Part shown: positions 19,092-27,681 of the stretch, one piece after another
Layout of the letters: each line of letters starts with the position of its first letter
How positions within the stretch are numbered: position 1 is the stretch's first letter
Assembly: GCA_013373325.1 (NCBI GenBank)
Contig: JABXIA010000012.1
Location: 1-64,000, forward strand
Direction: 5' to 3'
DNA from: Paracoccaceae bacterium
GTDB taxonomy: Bacteria > Pseudomonadota > Alphaproteobacteria > Rhodobacterales > Rhodobacteraceae
DNA: 64,000 nucleotides
The notes under the pieces: model-generated
What the model was told of the DNA's origin: nothing
Databases searched by the model: none
What the model saw: only the letters and a program-made list of their open reading frames with translations
Program-made: the position numbers and the translations under genes

Positions 19092-20306
19092 ATGATTTCA
19101 ATGCGTGTGAATTACGGCCAGACAGTGCACGGCCAGGAAGAGATCGATGCGGTTGTCGAGGTGCTGAAGACCTCGACCCAGATGGGGCCGCGGGTGCGGC
19201 AGATGCAGCAGGAGGTGGCGGCGCTCTTTGCCAAGCGCCACGGGATCATGGTGAATTCCGGCTCCTCTGCCAATTACCTGGCGGTGGAAATCCTGGACCT
19301 GCCCAAGGGCAGCGAGGTGATCACCCCGGCGCTGACCTTTGCCACCACGGTGGCGCCGCTGGTGCGCCAGGGGCTGGTGCCGGCCTTCGCGGATGTGGAG
19401 GAGGGCACCTACAACATTGATGCCGGCGCGATTGAGGCGATGATCACCGAACGGACCTCGGCGCTGATGATCCCGTCGCTGATCGGCAACCTGCCGGACT
19501 GGCCGCGGATCCGGCAGATTGCCGATGCCCATGGGCTGAAGGTGATCGAGGACAGCGCCGACACCCTGGGCGCCGCCATCGGCGGCACCAGCACCGGCAC
19601 CTGGTCCGATGTCTCCACCACCAGCTTCTACGGCTCCCATGTGATCAACGGCGCGGGCAACGGCGGCATGCTCTGCGTCAATGAGGACCGGCTGGGGCGG
19701 CAGGCGCTGCTGCTGCGCTCCTGGGGGCGGACCTCCTCGCTGTTCGAAGAATCCGAGAAGCTGGAAAACCGCTTCAGCGCCCGTGTCGACGGCATCGATT
19801 ATGACGCCAAATTCCTGTTCGAGGCACTTGGCTACAATCTGGAGCCGTCCGAGATCAGCGCCGCCTTCGGACTGGTGCAGCTGGGCAAGCTGGAGCGCAA
19901 CATCACCGCGCGGGAGCAGAATTTCGCAGCCCATCTGGCGTTCTTTTCCCAGTACAGGGACTGGTTTGTCCTGCCCCGCCAGCTGCCGCAGTCGCGCACC
20001 GGCTGGCTGGCCTTCCCGCTGACGCTGCGCGCAGACGCGCCGTTCAGCCGCAAAGAGCTGCAGATCGCGCTGGAGCGGGCCGACATCCAGACCCGGCCGG
20101 TGTTCACCGGCAACATCCTGCGCCAGCCGGCCATGCAGGGGGTGGCGCACCGGGCCGCGCCGGGCGGCTACCCGCAGGCCGACCGGGTGATGGAGGGCGG
20201 CATCCTGCTGGCCTGCCACCACGGGCTGGAGGCGGCGCAGATTGCCTACATGCATGACACATTCAGCCGCTTCGCGGCCCCGTTCCAGAAGGACATTGCC
20301 TCATGA
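19092..20306 (+). CDS. RfbH/ColD-like PLP-dependent NDP-4-keto-6-deoxyhexose 3-dehydratase, without Fe-S cysteine loop
   Basis: SFYGSHVINGAGNGG has His at the usual Schiff-base Lys position; CDP-sugar gene context; only two Cys in the protein. Confidence 0.85.
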   Translation: MISMRVNYGQTVHGQEEIDAVVEVLKTSTQMGPRVRQMQQEVAALFAKRHGIMVNSGSSANYLAVEILDLPKGSEVITPALTFATTVAPLVRQGLVPAFADVEEGTYNIDAGAIEAMITERTSALMIPSLIGNLPDWPRIRQIADAHGLKVIEDSADTLGAAIGGTSTGTWSDVSTTSFYGSHVINGAGNGGMLCVNEDRLGRQALLLRSWGRTSSLFEESEKLENRFSARVDGIDYDAKFLFEALGYNLEPSEISAAFGLVQLGKLERNITAREQNFAAHLAFFSQYRDWFVLPRQLPQSRTGWLAFPLTLRADAPFSRKELQIALERADIQTRPVFTGNILRQPAMQGVAHRAAPGGYPQADRVMEGGILLACHHGLEAAQIAYMHDTFSRFAAPFQKDIAS

Positions 20307-21586
20307 ACCGGACCTTCACCCGCCCGCCTGCCACCCGCCCGCCTGCGCGCCCGTCAGTGCTGACCGCCTGCCGCTGCTGCCGCTCGTCCAATCTGATGCT
20401 GGTGCTGCCGATGGGGGCGCATCCGCCCGCCAACATGTTCGTGCGCCCTGAGGACCGGGGCAAGCCGCAGCCGGCCTTTGCGCTCAATGCCCAGGCCTGC
20501 CTCGACTGCGGCCTGCTGCAGGTGGCCGACCAGGTGCCGCCGGATTTCTTCACCAACTATCTCTATGTGCCCTCGGGCGCGGCCACCATGCACAGCCATT
20601 TCGCGGAGCTGGCGCAGGTGGCCGTGGCGCGCGCAGGCCGCGGCGAAGGCGCCGGGCTGATCGTCGATATCGGCTGCAACGACGGGCTGATGCTCAGCCA
20701 TGCCAATGCGCAGGGCGGCCGCACCCTGGGCATTGATCCGGCTGCCAATCTGGCGGTGATCGCGGCAGAGCGCGGGGTGCGGGTGGACACCGCCTTCTTC
20801 AACCCGGAGACCGCCGCGCGGGTCCGCGCCGCCGAAGGCCCGGCCCGGGTGATCACCACCACCAACACCTTCAACCACATCGATGACCTGCATGGCTTCT
20901 GCACCGGGGTGCTGGCGCTTTTGGAAGACGGCGGCACCTTCATCATCGAGGTGCCCTGGGGCAAGACCATCCTGGAGACCAACGAATTCGACAACGTCTA
21001 TCACGAGCACCTGTCGGAGCTGAGCCTGCTGTCGATCGTGCGGCTGGGCGAAGCGGTGGGGCTGGATGTGGTGGATGTCACCCGGCTGCCGGTGCATGGC
21101 GGCTCGATGCGGGTGTTCCTGCAGCCCGCGGCGCTGCAGGCGGACCCTGCGCCCGTGGTGGCACAGATGCTGGAAGAAGAACGGGCCGCCGGTCTGTTGC
21201 GGCGCGAAAGCTACGAGGCTTTTGCCGGCCGGGTGCAGGACCTGGGCGAAGTGCTGACCCGGATCCTGAAGGGGCTCAAGGCCAGCGGCAAGAGCATTGC
21301 CGGCTACGGCGCCCCGGCCAAGGGCAACACGCTGCTGAACTATTTCGGCATCGGCCCGGAGACGCTGGACTTCCTGGCCGACCGCAACCCGCTGAAGCAG
21401 GGGCTCTATTCGCCGGGGATGATGATCCCGGTGCTGGGGCCGGAGGCGGTGGCGGAGCGGCAGCCCGACTACCTGCTGGTGCTGGCCTGGAATTTCTTTG
21501 ATGAAATCCGCGAGCAGATGGCGGAGTTCGAGGCCCGCGGCGGCAAGTTCATCGTGCCGCTGCCCAGCCCGCGGATCATTCCCTGA
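20303..21586 (+). CDS. SAM-dependent sugar C-methyltransferase (TylC3/NovU-like)
   Basis: N-terminal Cys pairs CRCC...CLDCG; SAM motif VDIGCNDGLMLSHANAQGGRTLGIDPA; TTTNTFNHIDDLHGFCTGVLALL; YHEHLSELSLLSI; GYGAPAKGNTLLNYFGI. Confidence 0.9.
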   Translation: MNRTFTRPPATRPPARPSVLTACRCCRSSNLMLVLPMGAHPPANMFVRPEDRGKPQPAFALNAQACLDCGLLQVADQVPPDFFTNYLYVPSGAATMHSHFAELAQVAVARAGRGEGAGLIVDIGCNDGLMLSHANAQGGRTLGIDPAANLAVIAAERGVRVDTAFFNPETAARVRAAEGPARVITTTNTFNHIDDLHGFCTGVLALLEDGGTFIIEVPWGKTILETNEFDNVYHEHLSELSLLSIVRLGEAVGLDVVDVTRLPVHGGSMRVFLQPAALQADPAPVVAQMLEEERAAGLLRRESYEAFAGRVQDLGEVLTRILKGLKASGKSIAGYGAPAKGNTLLNYFGIGPETLDFLADRNPLKQGLYSPGMMIPVLGPEAVAERQPDYLLVLAWNFFDEIREQMAEFEARGGKFIVPLPSPRIIP

Positions 21587-21595
21587 GGGCGGGCG

Positions 21596-22582
21596 GTGGC
21601 ACGGGTGCTCATAACCGGGGCCAGCGGCTTCATCGGCTCGCATCTGGCGCGGGCCTGCCTGGCGCGCGGCGACGCGGTCAGCGTGCTGCTGCGCCCGGCC
21701 TCGCGGCTGGACCGGCTGCAGGGCATTGCACCGCAGCTGCAGCTGCTGCGGGCGCCGCCGCAGGACCCGGCGGCACTGGCGGCAGCGCTGGCGGCGGCAC
21801 GGCCGCAGATCCTGTTCCACGCCGCCGCCGCCACCCGGTTCCGGGCGGAGCCGGGGCTGGAGGATCTGGGCCGCAGCATCGGGGACAACCTGCTGCCGCT
21901 GACCGCGCTGCTGGGTGCAGCCGCCGCCGCGGCGGAGCCGCCGCAAGTGCTGGTGCGGCTGGGCACCATTGCCGAATACGGCGCCGGGCCGGAGCGGTTC
22001 AGCGAAACCGCCCGCGAGGCGCCGCTGAATGCCTACGGGGCCTCGATGCTGGCCGCCACCCGCTATCTTGAGATGGCGCAGCCGCGGCTGCCGTTTGCGG
22101 CGGCGACCGCCCGGCTGGCGCTGACCTACGGGCCCGGCCAGTCGCAGGATTTCCTGATCCCGCAGCTGGCCCGCAACCTGACCGCGGGCCGGGTGACAGA
22201 GCTGCGCAGCCCGCACAGCCGCCGCGAGCTGATCCATGTCGAGGACGCAGTGGCCGGGCTGCTGGCCATTGCCGCCCGGCCTGCCGCCGCCGGGCCGGTG
22301 GTCAACCTGGGCAGCGGCCTGGCCCCGGACATGGCAGAGCTGGCGGCGCTGATGGCCCGGCTGGCGCAGGCGCCGCAGGCGCTGATCCGCCTCCCGGCGG
22401 AGGCAGCAGCGGGCCGCGGCACAGGCAGCCTGCTGCACACGGATACCTCGCGGATCCGCAGCCGCCTGGGCTGGGCGCCGCAATTCACCCTTGCCGAAGG
22501 GCTTGAAAGGATATTGCAATGGGAACAACAGATGCTGCAGACCCCGGCCGGGGCGCAGAAACAGGACCGGAAACAGGCCTGA
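21596..22582 (+). CDS. NAD(P)-dependent epimerase/dehydratase (probable 4-ketoreductase)
   Basis: GTG start; MARVLITGASGFIGSHLARACLARGD; short-chain dehydrogenase-like. Confidence 0.85.
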   Translation: MARVLITGASGFIGSHLARACLARGDAVSVLLRPASRLDRLQGIAPQLQLLRAPPQDPAALAAALAAARPQILFHAAAATRFRAEPGLEDLGRSIGDNLLPLTALLGAAAAAAEPPQVLVRLGTIAEYGAGPERFSETAREAPLNAYGASMLAATRYLEMAQPRLPFAAATARLALTYGPGQSQDFLIPQLARNLTAGRVTELRSPHSRRELIHVEDAVAGLLAIAARPAAAGPVVNLGSGLAPDMAELAALMARLAQAPQALIRLPAEAAAGRGTGSLLHTDTSRIRSRLGWAPQFTLAEGLERILQWEQQMLQTPAGAQKQDRKQA

Positions 22583-23637
22583 CGCTGGTGTCGGTGCTGA
22601 TCCCGGCGCTGAACGAGGAGCAGACCGTGCGCACCGCCTATGAGCGGGTCGCCGCGGTGTTCGAGGGGCTGCCGGACTGCACCCCGGAGATCATCTTCAC
22701 CGATAATCACTCCAGCGACCGCACCTTTGCGATCCTGGCGGAGATCGCTGCCGCCGACCCGCGGGTGCGGGTGATCCGCTTTTCCCGCAACGTCGGCTAC
22801 CAGGCCTCTGTGCTGACCGCCTACCGGGCGGCGCGGGGCGACTGCGCGGTGCAGCTGGACTGCGACCTGCAGGACCCGCCCGAGCTGATCCCGCGGATGC
22901 TGGAAATGTGGCGCCAGGGCCATCACGTGGTCTATGGCATCCGCCGCCGCCTGCCCGACGGGGTGCTGGTGGCGGCCGCGCGGCGCGGTTTTTATGCGCT
23001 GATCGACATGATCAGCCAGGACGACCTGCCGCGCAATGCCGGCGAGTTCCGCCTCAGCGACCGCCGCATCCTGGATGAGCTGCGCCGCTCCAACGACCGC
23101 TCGCCCTATGTGCGGGGCATGATCAGCGGCATGGGGTTCAGCCAGGCGGGGTTCGAGTACGACCGCGCCGCCCGCACCGCCGGAGAGTCGAAGTTTCCGT
23201 TCCGGGCGATGCTGTCGCTGGCGGTGGACGGGCTGATCAATCATTCGCTGCTGCCCCTGCGGCTGGCCTCGCTGATCAGCCTCACTGCCGGGCTGCTGAC
23301 CTTCCTGCTGATGATCTTTTATGTGATTGCAAAGGTGGTGTTCGGCCAGGACTGGCCCGCGGGCTTTGCCACCACCACCATCCTGCTGCTGCTGTCGATC
23401 ACCCTCAACGCCATGTTTCTTGGCATCATCGGCGAATACATCGGGCGGATCTTCCTGCAGTCCAAGGATCTGCAGCGGCCGCTGATCGAACGGGAGCTGA
23501 ACGCGCCGCCGGAGTTCCACAGCGCCCGCCCGGCGGCGCTGCCGCAGCCGCAGGCAGAGCTGCCGCGCAGACCACGGCCGCGCCCCCCCTCCGAAGGCGC
23601 GCCGCCGGGCCGGCTGCGCCAGCGCAGCAGTCATTGA
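22519..23637 (+). CDS. GtrB/ArnC-like family-2 glycosyltransferase (polyprenyl-phosphate glycosyltransferase)
   Basis: VSVLIPALNEEQTVRTAYERV; RFSRNVGYQASVLTAYRAARGDCAVQLDCDLQDPPELIP; two C-terminal hydrophobic segments; FLGIIGEYIGRIF. Confidence 0.9.
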   Translation: MGTTDAADPGRGAETGPETGLTLVSVLIPALNEEQTVRTAYERVAAVFEGLPDCTPEIIFTDNHSSDRTFAILAEIAAADPRVRVIRFSRNVGYQASVLTAYRAARGDCAVQLDCDLQDPPELIPRMLEMWRQGHHVVYGIRRRLPDGVLVAAARRGFYALIDMISQDDLPRNAGEFRLSDRRILDELRRSNDRSPYVRGMISGMGFSQAGFEYDRAARTAGESKFPFRAMLSLAVDGLINHSLLPLRLASLISLTAGLLTFLLMIFYVIAKVVFGQDWPAGFATTTILLLLSITLNAMFLGIIGEYIGRIFLQSKDLQRPLIERELNAPPEFHSARPAALPQPQAELPRRPRPRPPSEGAPPGRLRQRSSH

Positions 23638-23659
23638 ACGGGCCGGGAGGGAGCGCGCG

Positions 23660-24820
23660 ATGCGGCTGCTGCTGATCCAGGGCGGCTTCGGGGCCGGCGG
23701 CGCCGAGAAGGTGATGGCAATGCTGGCCGCCCACCGTGCCGCCCGGGGCGACGAGGTGCATGCGGCGGCGCTGTCGATGCCTGCCGAAGGCTCCTATTTC
23801 GAATACCCGCCGCAGGTGGCCCTGCATGTGCCGCCGCAGGCAGGGCAGGGCGGGGCGGGGCGGGGCAGAGGGCCGGTGCAATGGCAGCGGTTCCGCCACA
23901 TCCGCAGCACCCTGGCCCGGGTGCGGCCCGATGCGGCGGTGGCCTTCCTGACCAAGGTGAACGTGCTGACCCTGGCGGCGGCGGCCACGCTGCATCCGTC
24001 CTGCCCGGTGATCATATCGGAGCGCAACAATCCGCAGGCGCAGGGCGGGCACCCGGCCTGGCGGCAGGCGCAGATGCTGCTGGCGCGCCGCGCCGCCGCC
24101 GTGGTGATGCAGACCCAGCGCGCCCGCGAGGCGCTGCCCTGCGCCCTGCGCGCCCGTGCCCGGGTGATCCCCAACCCCTGCGCCCCCTATGCCGGCATCG
24201 CACCGCGGCTGGATCCGGGACGGGACGGGCTGCAGCTGGCGGCCGCCGGGCGGCTGGACCGGCAGAAGGGGTTCGACCTGCTGCTGCAGGCGATGCAGGA
24301 GATACATGCAGCGCTGCCCGCCACCCGGCTCACCATCTGGGGCGAGGGCCCGGAGCGGGGGCGGCTGGAGCAGCTGCGCGCCCGGCTGGGATTGCAGTCC
24401 TGCGTGTCGCTGCCCGGCCTGTGCCCGCAGCCCGGGGGCTGGATCGGCGCGGCCGACATGCTGGTTCTGTCCTCGCGCTATGAAGGGTTTCCCAATGTGC
24501 TGGCAGAGGCGGCGGTGCACGGGCTGCCGGCGGTTGCCTTTGACTGCGACTACGGCCCGCGCGAGCTGATCCGCTCCGGCCAGAACGGGCTGCTGGTGCC
24601 GCCGGAGGATCCTGCCGCCCTGGCCCGCGCGGTGATCCGCCTGGCCCGCGATCCCGGCTTGCGGCAGCGCATGTCGGCAATGGCGCCGCAGGCCTGGGCG
24701 CGGCTGGCGCCGGACCGGGTGCTGGCGGACTGGGATCAGGTCATTGCGGGGGTTGCGGGGCCCGGGGCCGCTCAGGCCGCCCAGGCGGCCAGCGCCGGGT
24801 CCAGTTCATCCAGGCTCTGA
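23660..24820 (+). CDS. Family-4 glycosyltransferase
   Basis: LLIQGGFGAGGAEKVMAMLAAH; AAGRLDRQKGFDLLLQAM; SSRYEGFPNVLAEAAVHGLPAVAFDC. Confidence 0.9.
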   Translation: MRLLLIQGGFGAGGAEKVMAMLAAHRAARGDEVHAAALSMPAEGSYFEYPPQVALHVPPQAGQGGAGRGRGPVQWQRFRHIRSTLARVRPDAAVAFLTKVNVLTLAAAATLHPSCPVIISERNNPQAQGGHPAWRQAQMLLARRAAAVVMQTQRAREALPCALRARARVIPNPCAPYAGIAPRLDPGRDGLQLAAAGRLDRQKGFDLLLQAMQEIHAALPATRLTIWGEGPERGRLEQLRARLGLQSCVSLPGLCPQPGGWIGAADMLVLSSRYEGFPNVLAEAAVHGLPAVAFDCDYGPRELIRSGQNGLLVPPEDPAALARAVIRLARDPGLRQRMSAMAPQAWARLAPDRVLADWDQVIAGVAGPGAAQAAQAASAGSSSSRL

Positions 24821-25476
24821 ATCCGCAGATGCGCCGCATGACCGGCACCGGGGGGCTCGGGATCATGCACCGCCCCGGGGCGCAGGATCTGCACCGCGGC
24901 CCAGCCGCGCGCCCTGGGGGTCACGAAATCCTTGGCCGGGTTGTCAGCGACATAGACCAGCCGGGCGCCCCGCGGCGCCTTGTCTTCCATTTCCCGGAAG
25001 GCGCGGGGATGCGGCTTGCCATAGCCCGCCCCCCAGGCGCCGGTGGGCCGGATATGCTTTATCAGAGCCTGCAATCCAAGTGCTGAGATCTTGTTGCGCT
25101 GCATGGTTTCCGGCCCGTCGGTGATCAGGCCCAGCGGCCCGGGCGCCTGTGCCAGATAGCGCGCCGCATCCGGGCACAGCGCGATCTCGGGCCTGTGGCC
25201 CCGGTACCCGGCCACCAGCTGCGCAATCCGTTCCGGCCCCGCAGCCAGCCCCAGTTCTGCACAGGCGCGGTCGAAGACATGCCGCCGCACCCCGGCCTCG
25301 AACAAGGTGCGGCAGGCGGCGCCGAACCCCCGCACCCCGGACTGCGCGGCCACCACCTGCTCCAGATGGCGGTAACCGCTGAAGGCGAAATCGCGTTCCA
25401 GATACAGCGTGTCATCCAGGTCGAAGACCACCATCCAGCCCGGCGCCGCGCGGCCCATGCCAGACCTGCCGCCCAT
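24772..25476 (-). CDS. HAD-superfamily hydrolase
   Basis: MVVFDLDDTLYLERDF; LGLITDGPETMQRNKI; KPHPRAF; VYVADNPAKDF; true start may be downstream at MVVFDLDD. Confidence 0.85.
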   Translation of the reverse strand: MGGRSGMGRAAPGWMVVFDLDDTLYLERDFAFSGYRHLEQVVAAQSGVRGFGAACRTLFEAGVRRHVFDRACAELGLAAGPERIAQLVAGYRGHRPEIALCPDAARYLAQAPGPLGLITDGPETMQRNKISALGLQALIKHIRPTGAWGAGYGKPHPRAFREMEDKAPRGARLVYVADNPAKDFVTPRARGWAAVQILRPGAVHDPEPPGAGHAAHLRIQSLDELDPALAAWAA

Positions 25477-25481
25477 GGCCG

Positions 25482-26459
25482 TCAGCCCCGGTAGACGGCG
25501 CTGTCATAGCGCATCATCCGCACGCCCTCGCGCCAGTTGTCATGCGCGCTGCAGGGCAGGCCCGAGACCTCCTCCAGCAGCCATTGGGCGAAACAGGCGC
25601 CGGCCTCATCCGCCAGCGGGTAGCCGCCGCCGAAGCGGGCGTTGATCTCGATCACCCTGGGCTGGCCGTCCGCTGCGCTCAGCACCTGGAAACAGGCCAC
25701 GCCGCGCAAGCCGGGCAGCGCCCGCAGGATGCCTTCGGCAATTGCATGGAGATCCGCCCGCCGTTCGGTGATGCCCTTTTCCACCTCGCCCGCGCGCACC
25801 CTCTGGCGCAGATGCGGGATCACCGTGCGCAGGACACCCTGGCTGTCGACGAACATGTTGACGGTGTATTCCGGCGCTGCCAGCAGCTCCTGGAAGATCA
25901 TCGGCTCGGGGAAGCTGGCGGGCAGATCCTGCAGCTGTTCGAACACCTGCAGCCCGCGGCTGGCGCTGCCGCCCGAAGGCTTGGCAAAGACCGGCCAGCC
26001 AAGCGCCTCCGGCGCCGCCTCCAGCCCGGTCCGGTCCAGGGTGCGCGGCACCGGTACCCCGGCCGCGCCCAGCACCTGCGCCGTTTGCAGCTTGTCGCGC
26101 ACCGTTGCGATCACCGGCACCGGCGACACATGCAGCCGCGCCCCCAGCGCCGCAAAGTCCTCCGCGGCGCGGGCCAGCGGCATCAGGTCCGGGTCGATCG
26201 TCGGCACCACCAGCTGCGCCCCGGTCCGGCGCACCACCTCCAGCACCGCCGCGCCGTAGCCCGGATCATCGCAGCGCGGCACCTGAAAGGCCTGCTCTGC
26301 CAGCGCGCAGGCCGCACTGCCTTCGGGATCCAGGTCGCAGGCCAGAACCTCCAGCGGCAGGCCCAGCCGCCCGGCGGCTGCCCGGAACCGCTGCATCAGC
26401 TCCACCCGGCGCCCCGCCGAACAGATCAGCACCCGCACCGGGGCGGCGCCGGCGCTCAT
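25482..26459 (-). CDS. ATP-grasp domain protein (CarB/PylC-like)
   Basis: VLICSAGRRVELMQRFR; VFAKPSGGSASRGLQVF; PRVIEINARFGGGYPLADEAG. Confidence 0.85.
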   Translation of the reverse strand: MSAGAAPVRVLICSAGRRVELMQRFRAAAGRLGLPLEVLACDLDPEGSAACALAEQAFQVPRCDDPGYGAAVLEVVRRTGAQLVVPTIDPDLMPLARAAEDFAALGARLHVSPVPVIATVRDKLQTAQVLGAAGVPVPRTLDRTGLEAAPEALGWPVFAKPSGGSASRGLQVFEQLQDLPASFPEPMIFQELLAAPEYTVNMFVDSQGVLRTVIPHLRQRVRAGEVEKGITERRADLHAIAEGILRALPGLRGVACFQVLSAADGQPRVIEINARFGGGYPLADEAGACFAQWLLEEVSGLPCSAHDNWREGVRMMRYDSAVYRG

Positions 26460-27574
26460 GGCTGCTCCTCCGTGCCCAGGGCGGCCTTCTGCGCCGTCTC
26501 CCGCTCTGCCAGCAGCGGCAGCAGCGCCGCATGCACCGCTTCGGCCATCACCCGGTTGCCGGCCGCGTTCAGATGGCCGTCGTAGCGGTGATAGAGATCC
26601 GCGCCGCTGCGCTGGTAGCTTTGCGCCAGCGTATCCAGCAGGCTGACCCAAGGGATCCCTTCAGAGGCCGCGAAATCCGCCAGCACCTGCTCCGGCAGGT
26701 CCGGGATCACCCCCTGGGGCGGGCTGTCCGCCGCCGCCGCAAAAACCTGGAACAGCTGCGGCACCGAAACCACCAGCAGCGCGGCGCCCCGGTTCGCGCA
26801 GAATTCACGGATGCGCCGCAGCAGCGCCTGGGTCGCCGCCATCTTGCGCTGCACCAGATCCGAGGCGGGCAGGGTGAAGAAGGCCGCCCTGGGCGTCATC
26901 AGATAGAGCCGCACATAGGTGCTGTCGTTTTCCATCAGCAGCCGCTTGAGCAGGGTGACGGCCTGCAGCGAGGAGCGCTTCCGGCCGCCCTGGGCAATCA
27001 CCGCCCTGGCATCGCCGCGGGCGGTTTCGGTGCCGTCCGGCGCGCGCTGAATAGGCTCGTTCACGAACAGGTCGTTGGTCATGAAGCTGACCAGCACGAT
27101 ATCCGGCTGCAGGCTGCCGTAGAGCCGCTCCAGATACAGCGCCTGCTGGGACGTGTCATAGCCCGGCACCCCGGCATTGATGATTTCGACGGCGCGGTCC
27201 CCGGCAGCAAGGCGCTGCTCCAGCAGGGCGGCCCAGCTGTCCTGCACCGCATTGGCGGCGCCGAAGGTGAAGGAATCCCCCAGGAGCAGGATCCGGACGG
27301 CGCCGGCGGCGGGTTCTGCCGCCGCGCCGCCGGTGCGGAAGCCGCGGCTGTCGGTGGCATATTCCACATCATATTCCGGCGCCCGCACCCGCGCCCGCGT
27401 GCCGGGCCGGTTGACATGGCCCAGCACCGGATCCTTCAGCGCCATCGGCCCGCCCTCCAGATAGGCGGTGCGCACGGTCTGCGGCGCCAGCAGCCGGATG
27501 CCGCCCTCCAGCCCGGCGATCAGCAGCAGCGTGGCGAGGCCGATCAGGGCCGCCGTGCGTAAAAGGGTCCGCAT
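26456..27574 (-). CDS. SGNH/GDSL-family hydrolase, membrane anchored
   Basis: N-terminal TM; ILLLGDSFTFGAANAVQDSW; DLYHRYDGHLNAAGNRVMAEAV. Confidence 0.82.
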   Translation of the reverse strand: MRTLLRTAALIGLATLLLIAGLEGGIRLLAPQTVRTAYLEGGPMALKDPVLGHVNRPGTRARVRAPEYDVEYATDSRGFRTGGAAAEPAAGAVRILLLGDSFTFGAANAVQDSWAALLEQRLAAGDRAVEIINAGVPGYDTSQQALYLERLYGSLQPDIVLVSFMTNDLFVNEPIQRAPDGTETARGDARAVIAQGGRKRSSLQAVTLLKRLLMENDSTYVRLYLMTPRAAFFTLPASDLVQRKMAATQALLRRIREFCANRGAALLVVSVPQLFQVFAAAADSPPQGVIPDLPEQVLADFAASEGIPWVSLLDTLAQSYQRSGADLYHRYDGHLNAAGNRVMAEAVHAALLPLLAERETAQKAALGTEEQP

Positions 27575-27681
27575 GGAACTGCTCCTCTCCTGTTTCATCC
27601 CCTGTCCCTCCAGGAGCCGCCGCAGCGGGCAGAGACAGATCTTCCCCCTGTCAAATGCCGTGAAACCGCGCGCGCGGGCGC

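Noticed and set aside
20354-22528. 724-aa minus-strand ORF
   Set aside because: Antisense to methyltransferase and reductase genes; shadow ORF composition, no motifs.
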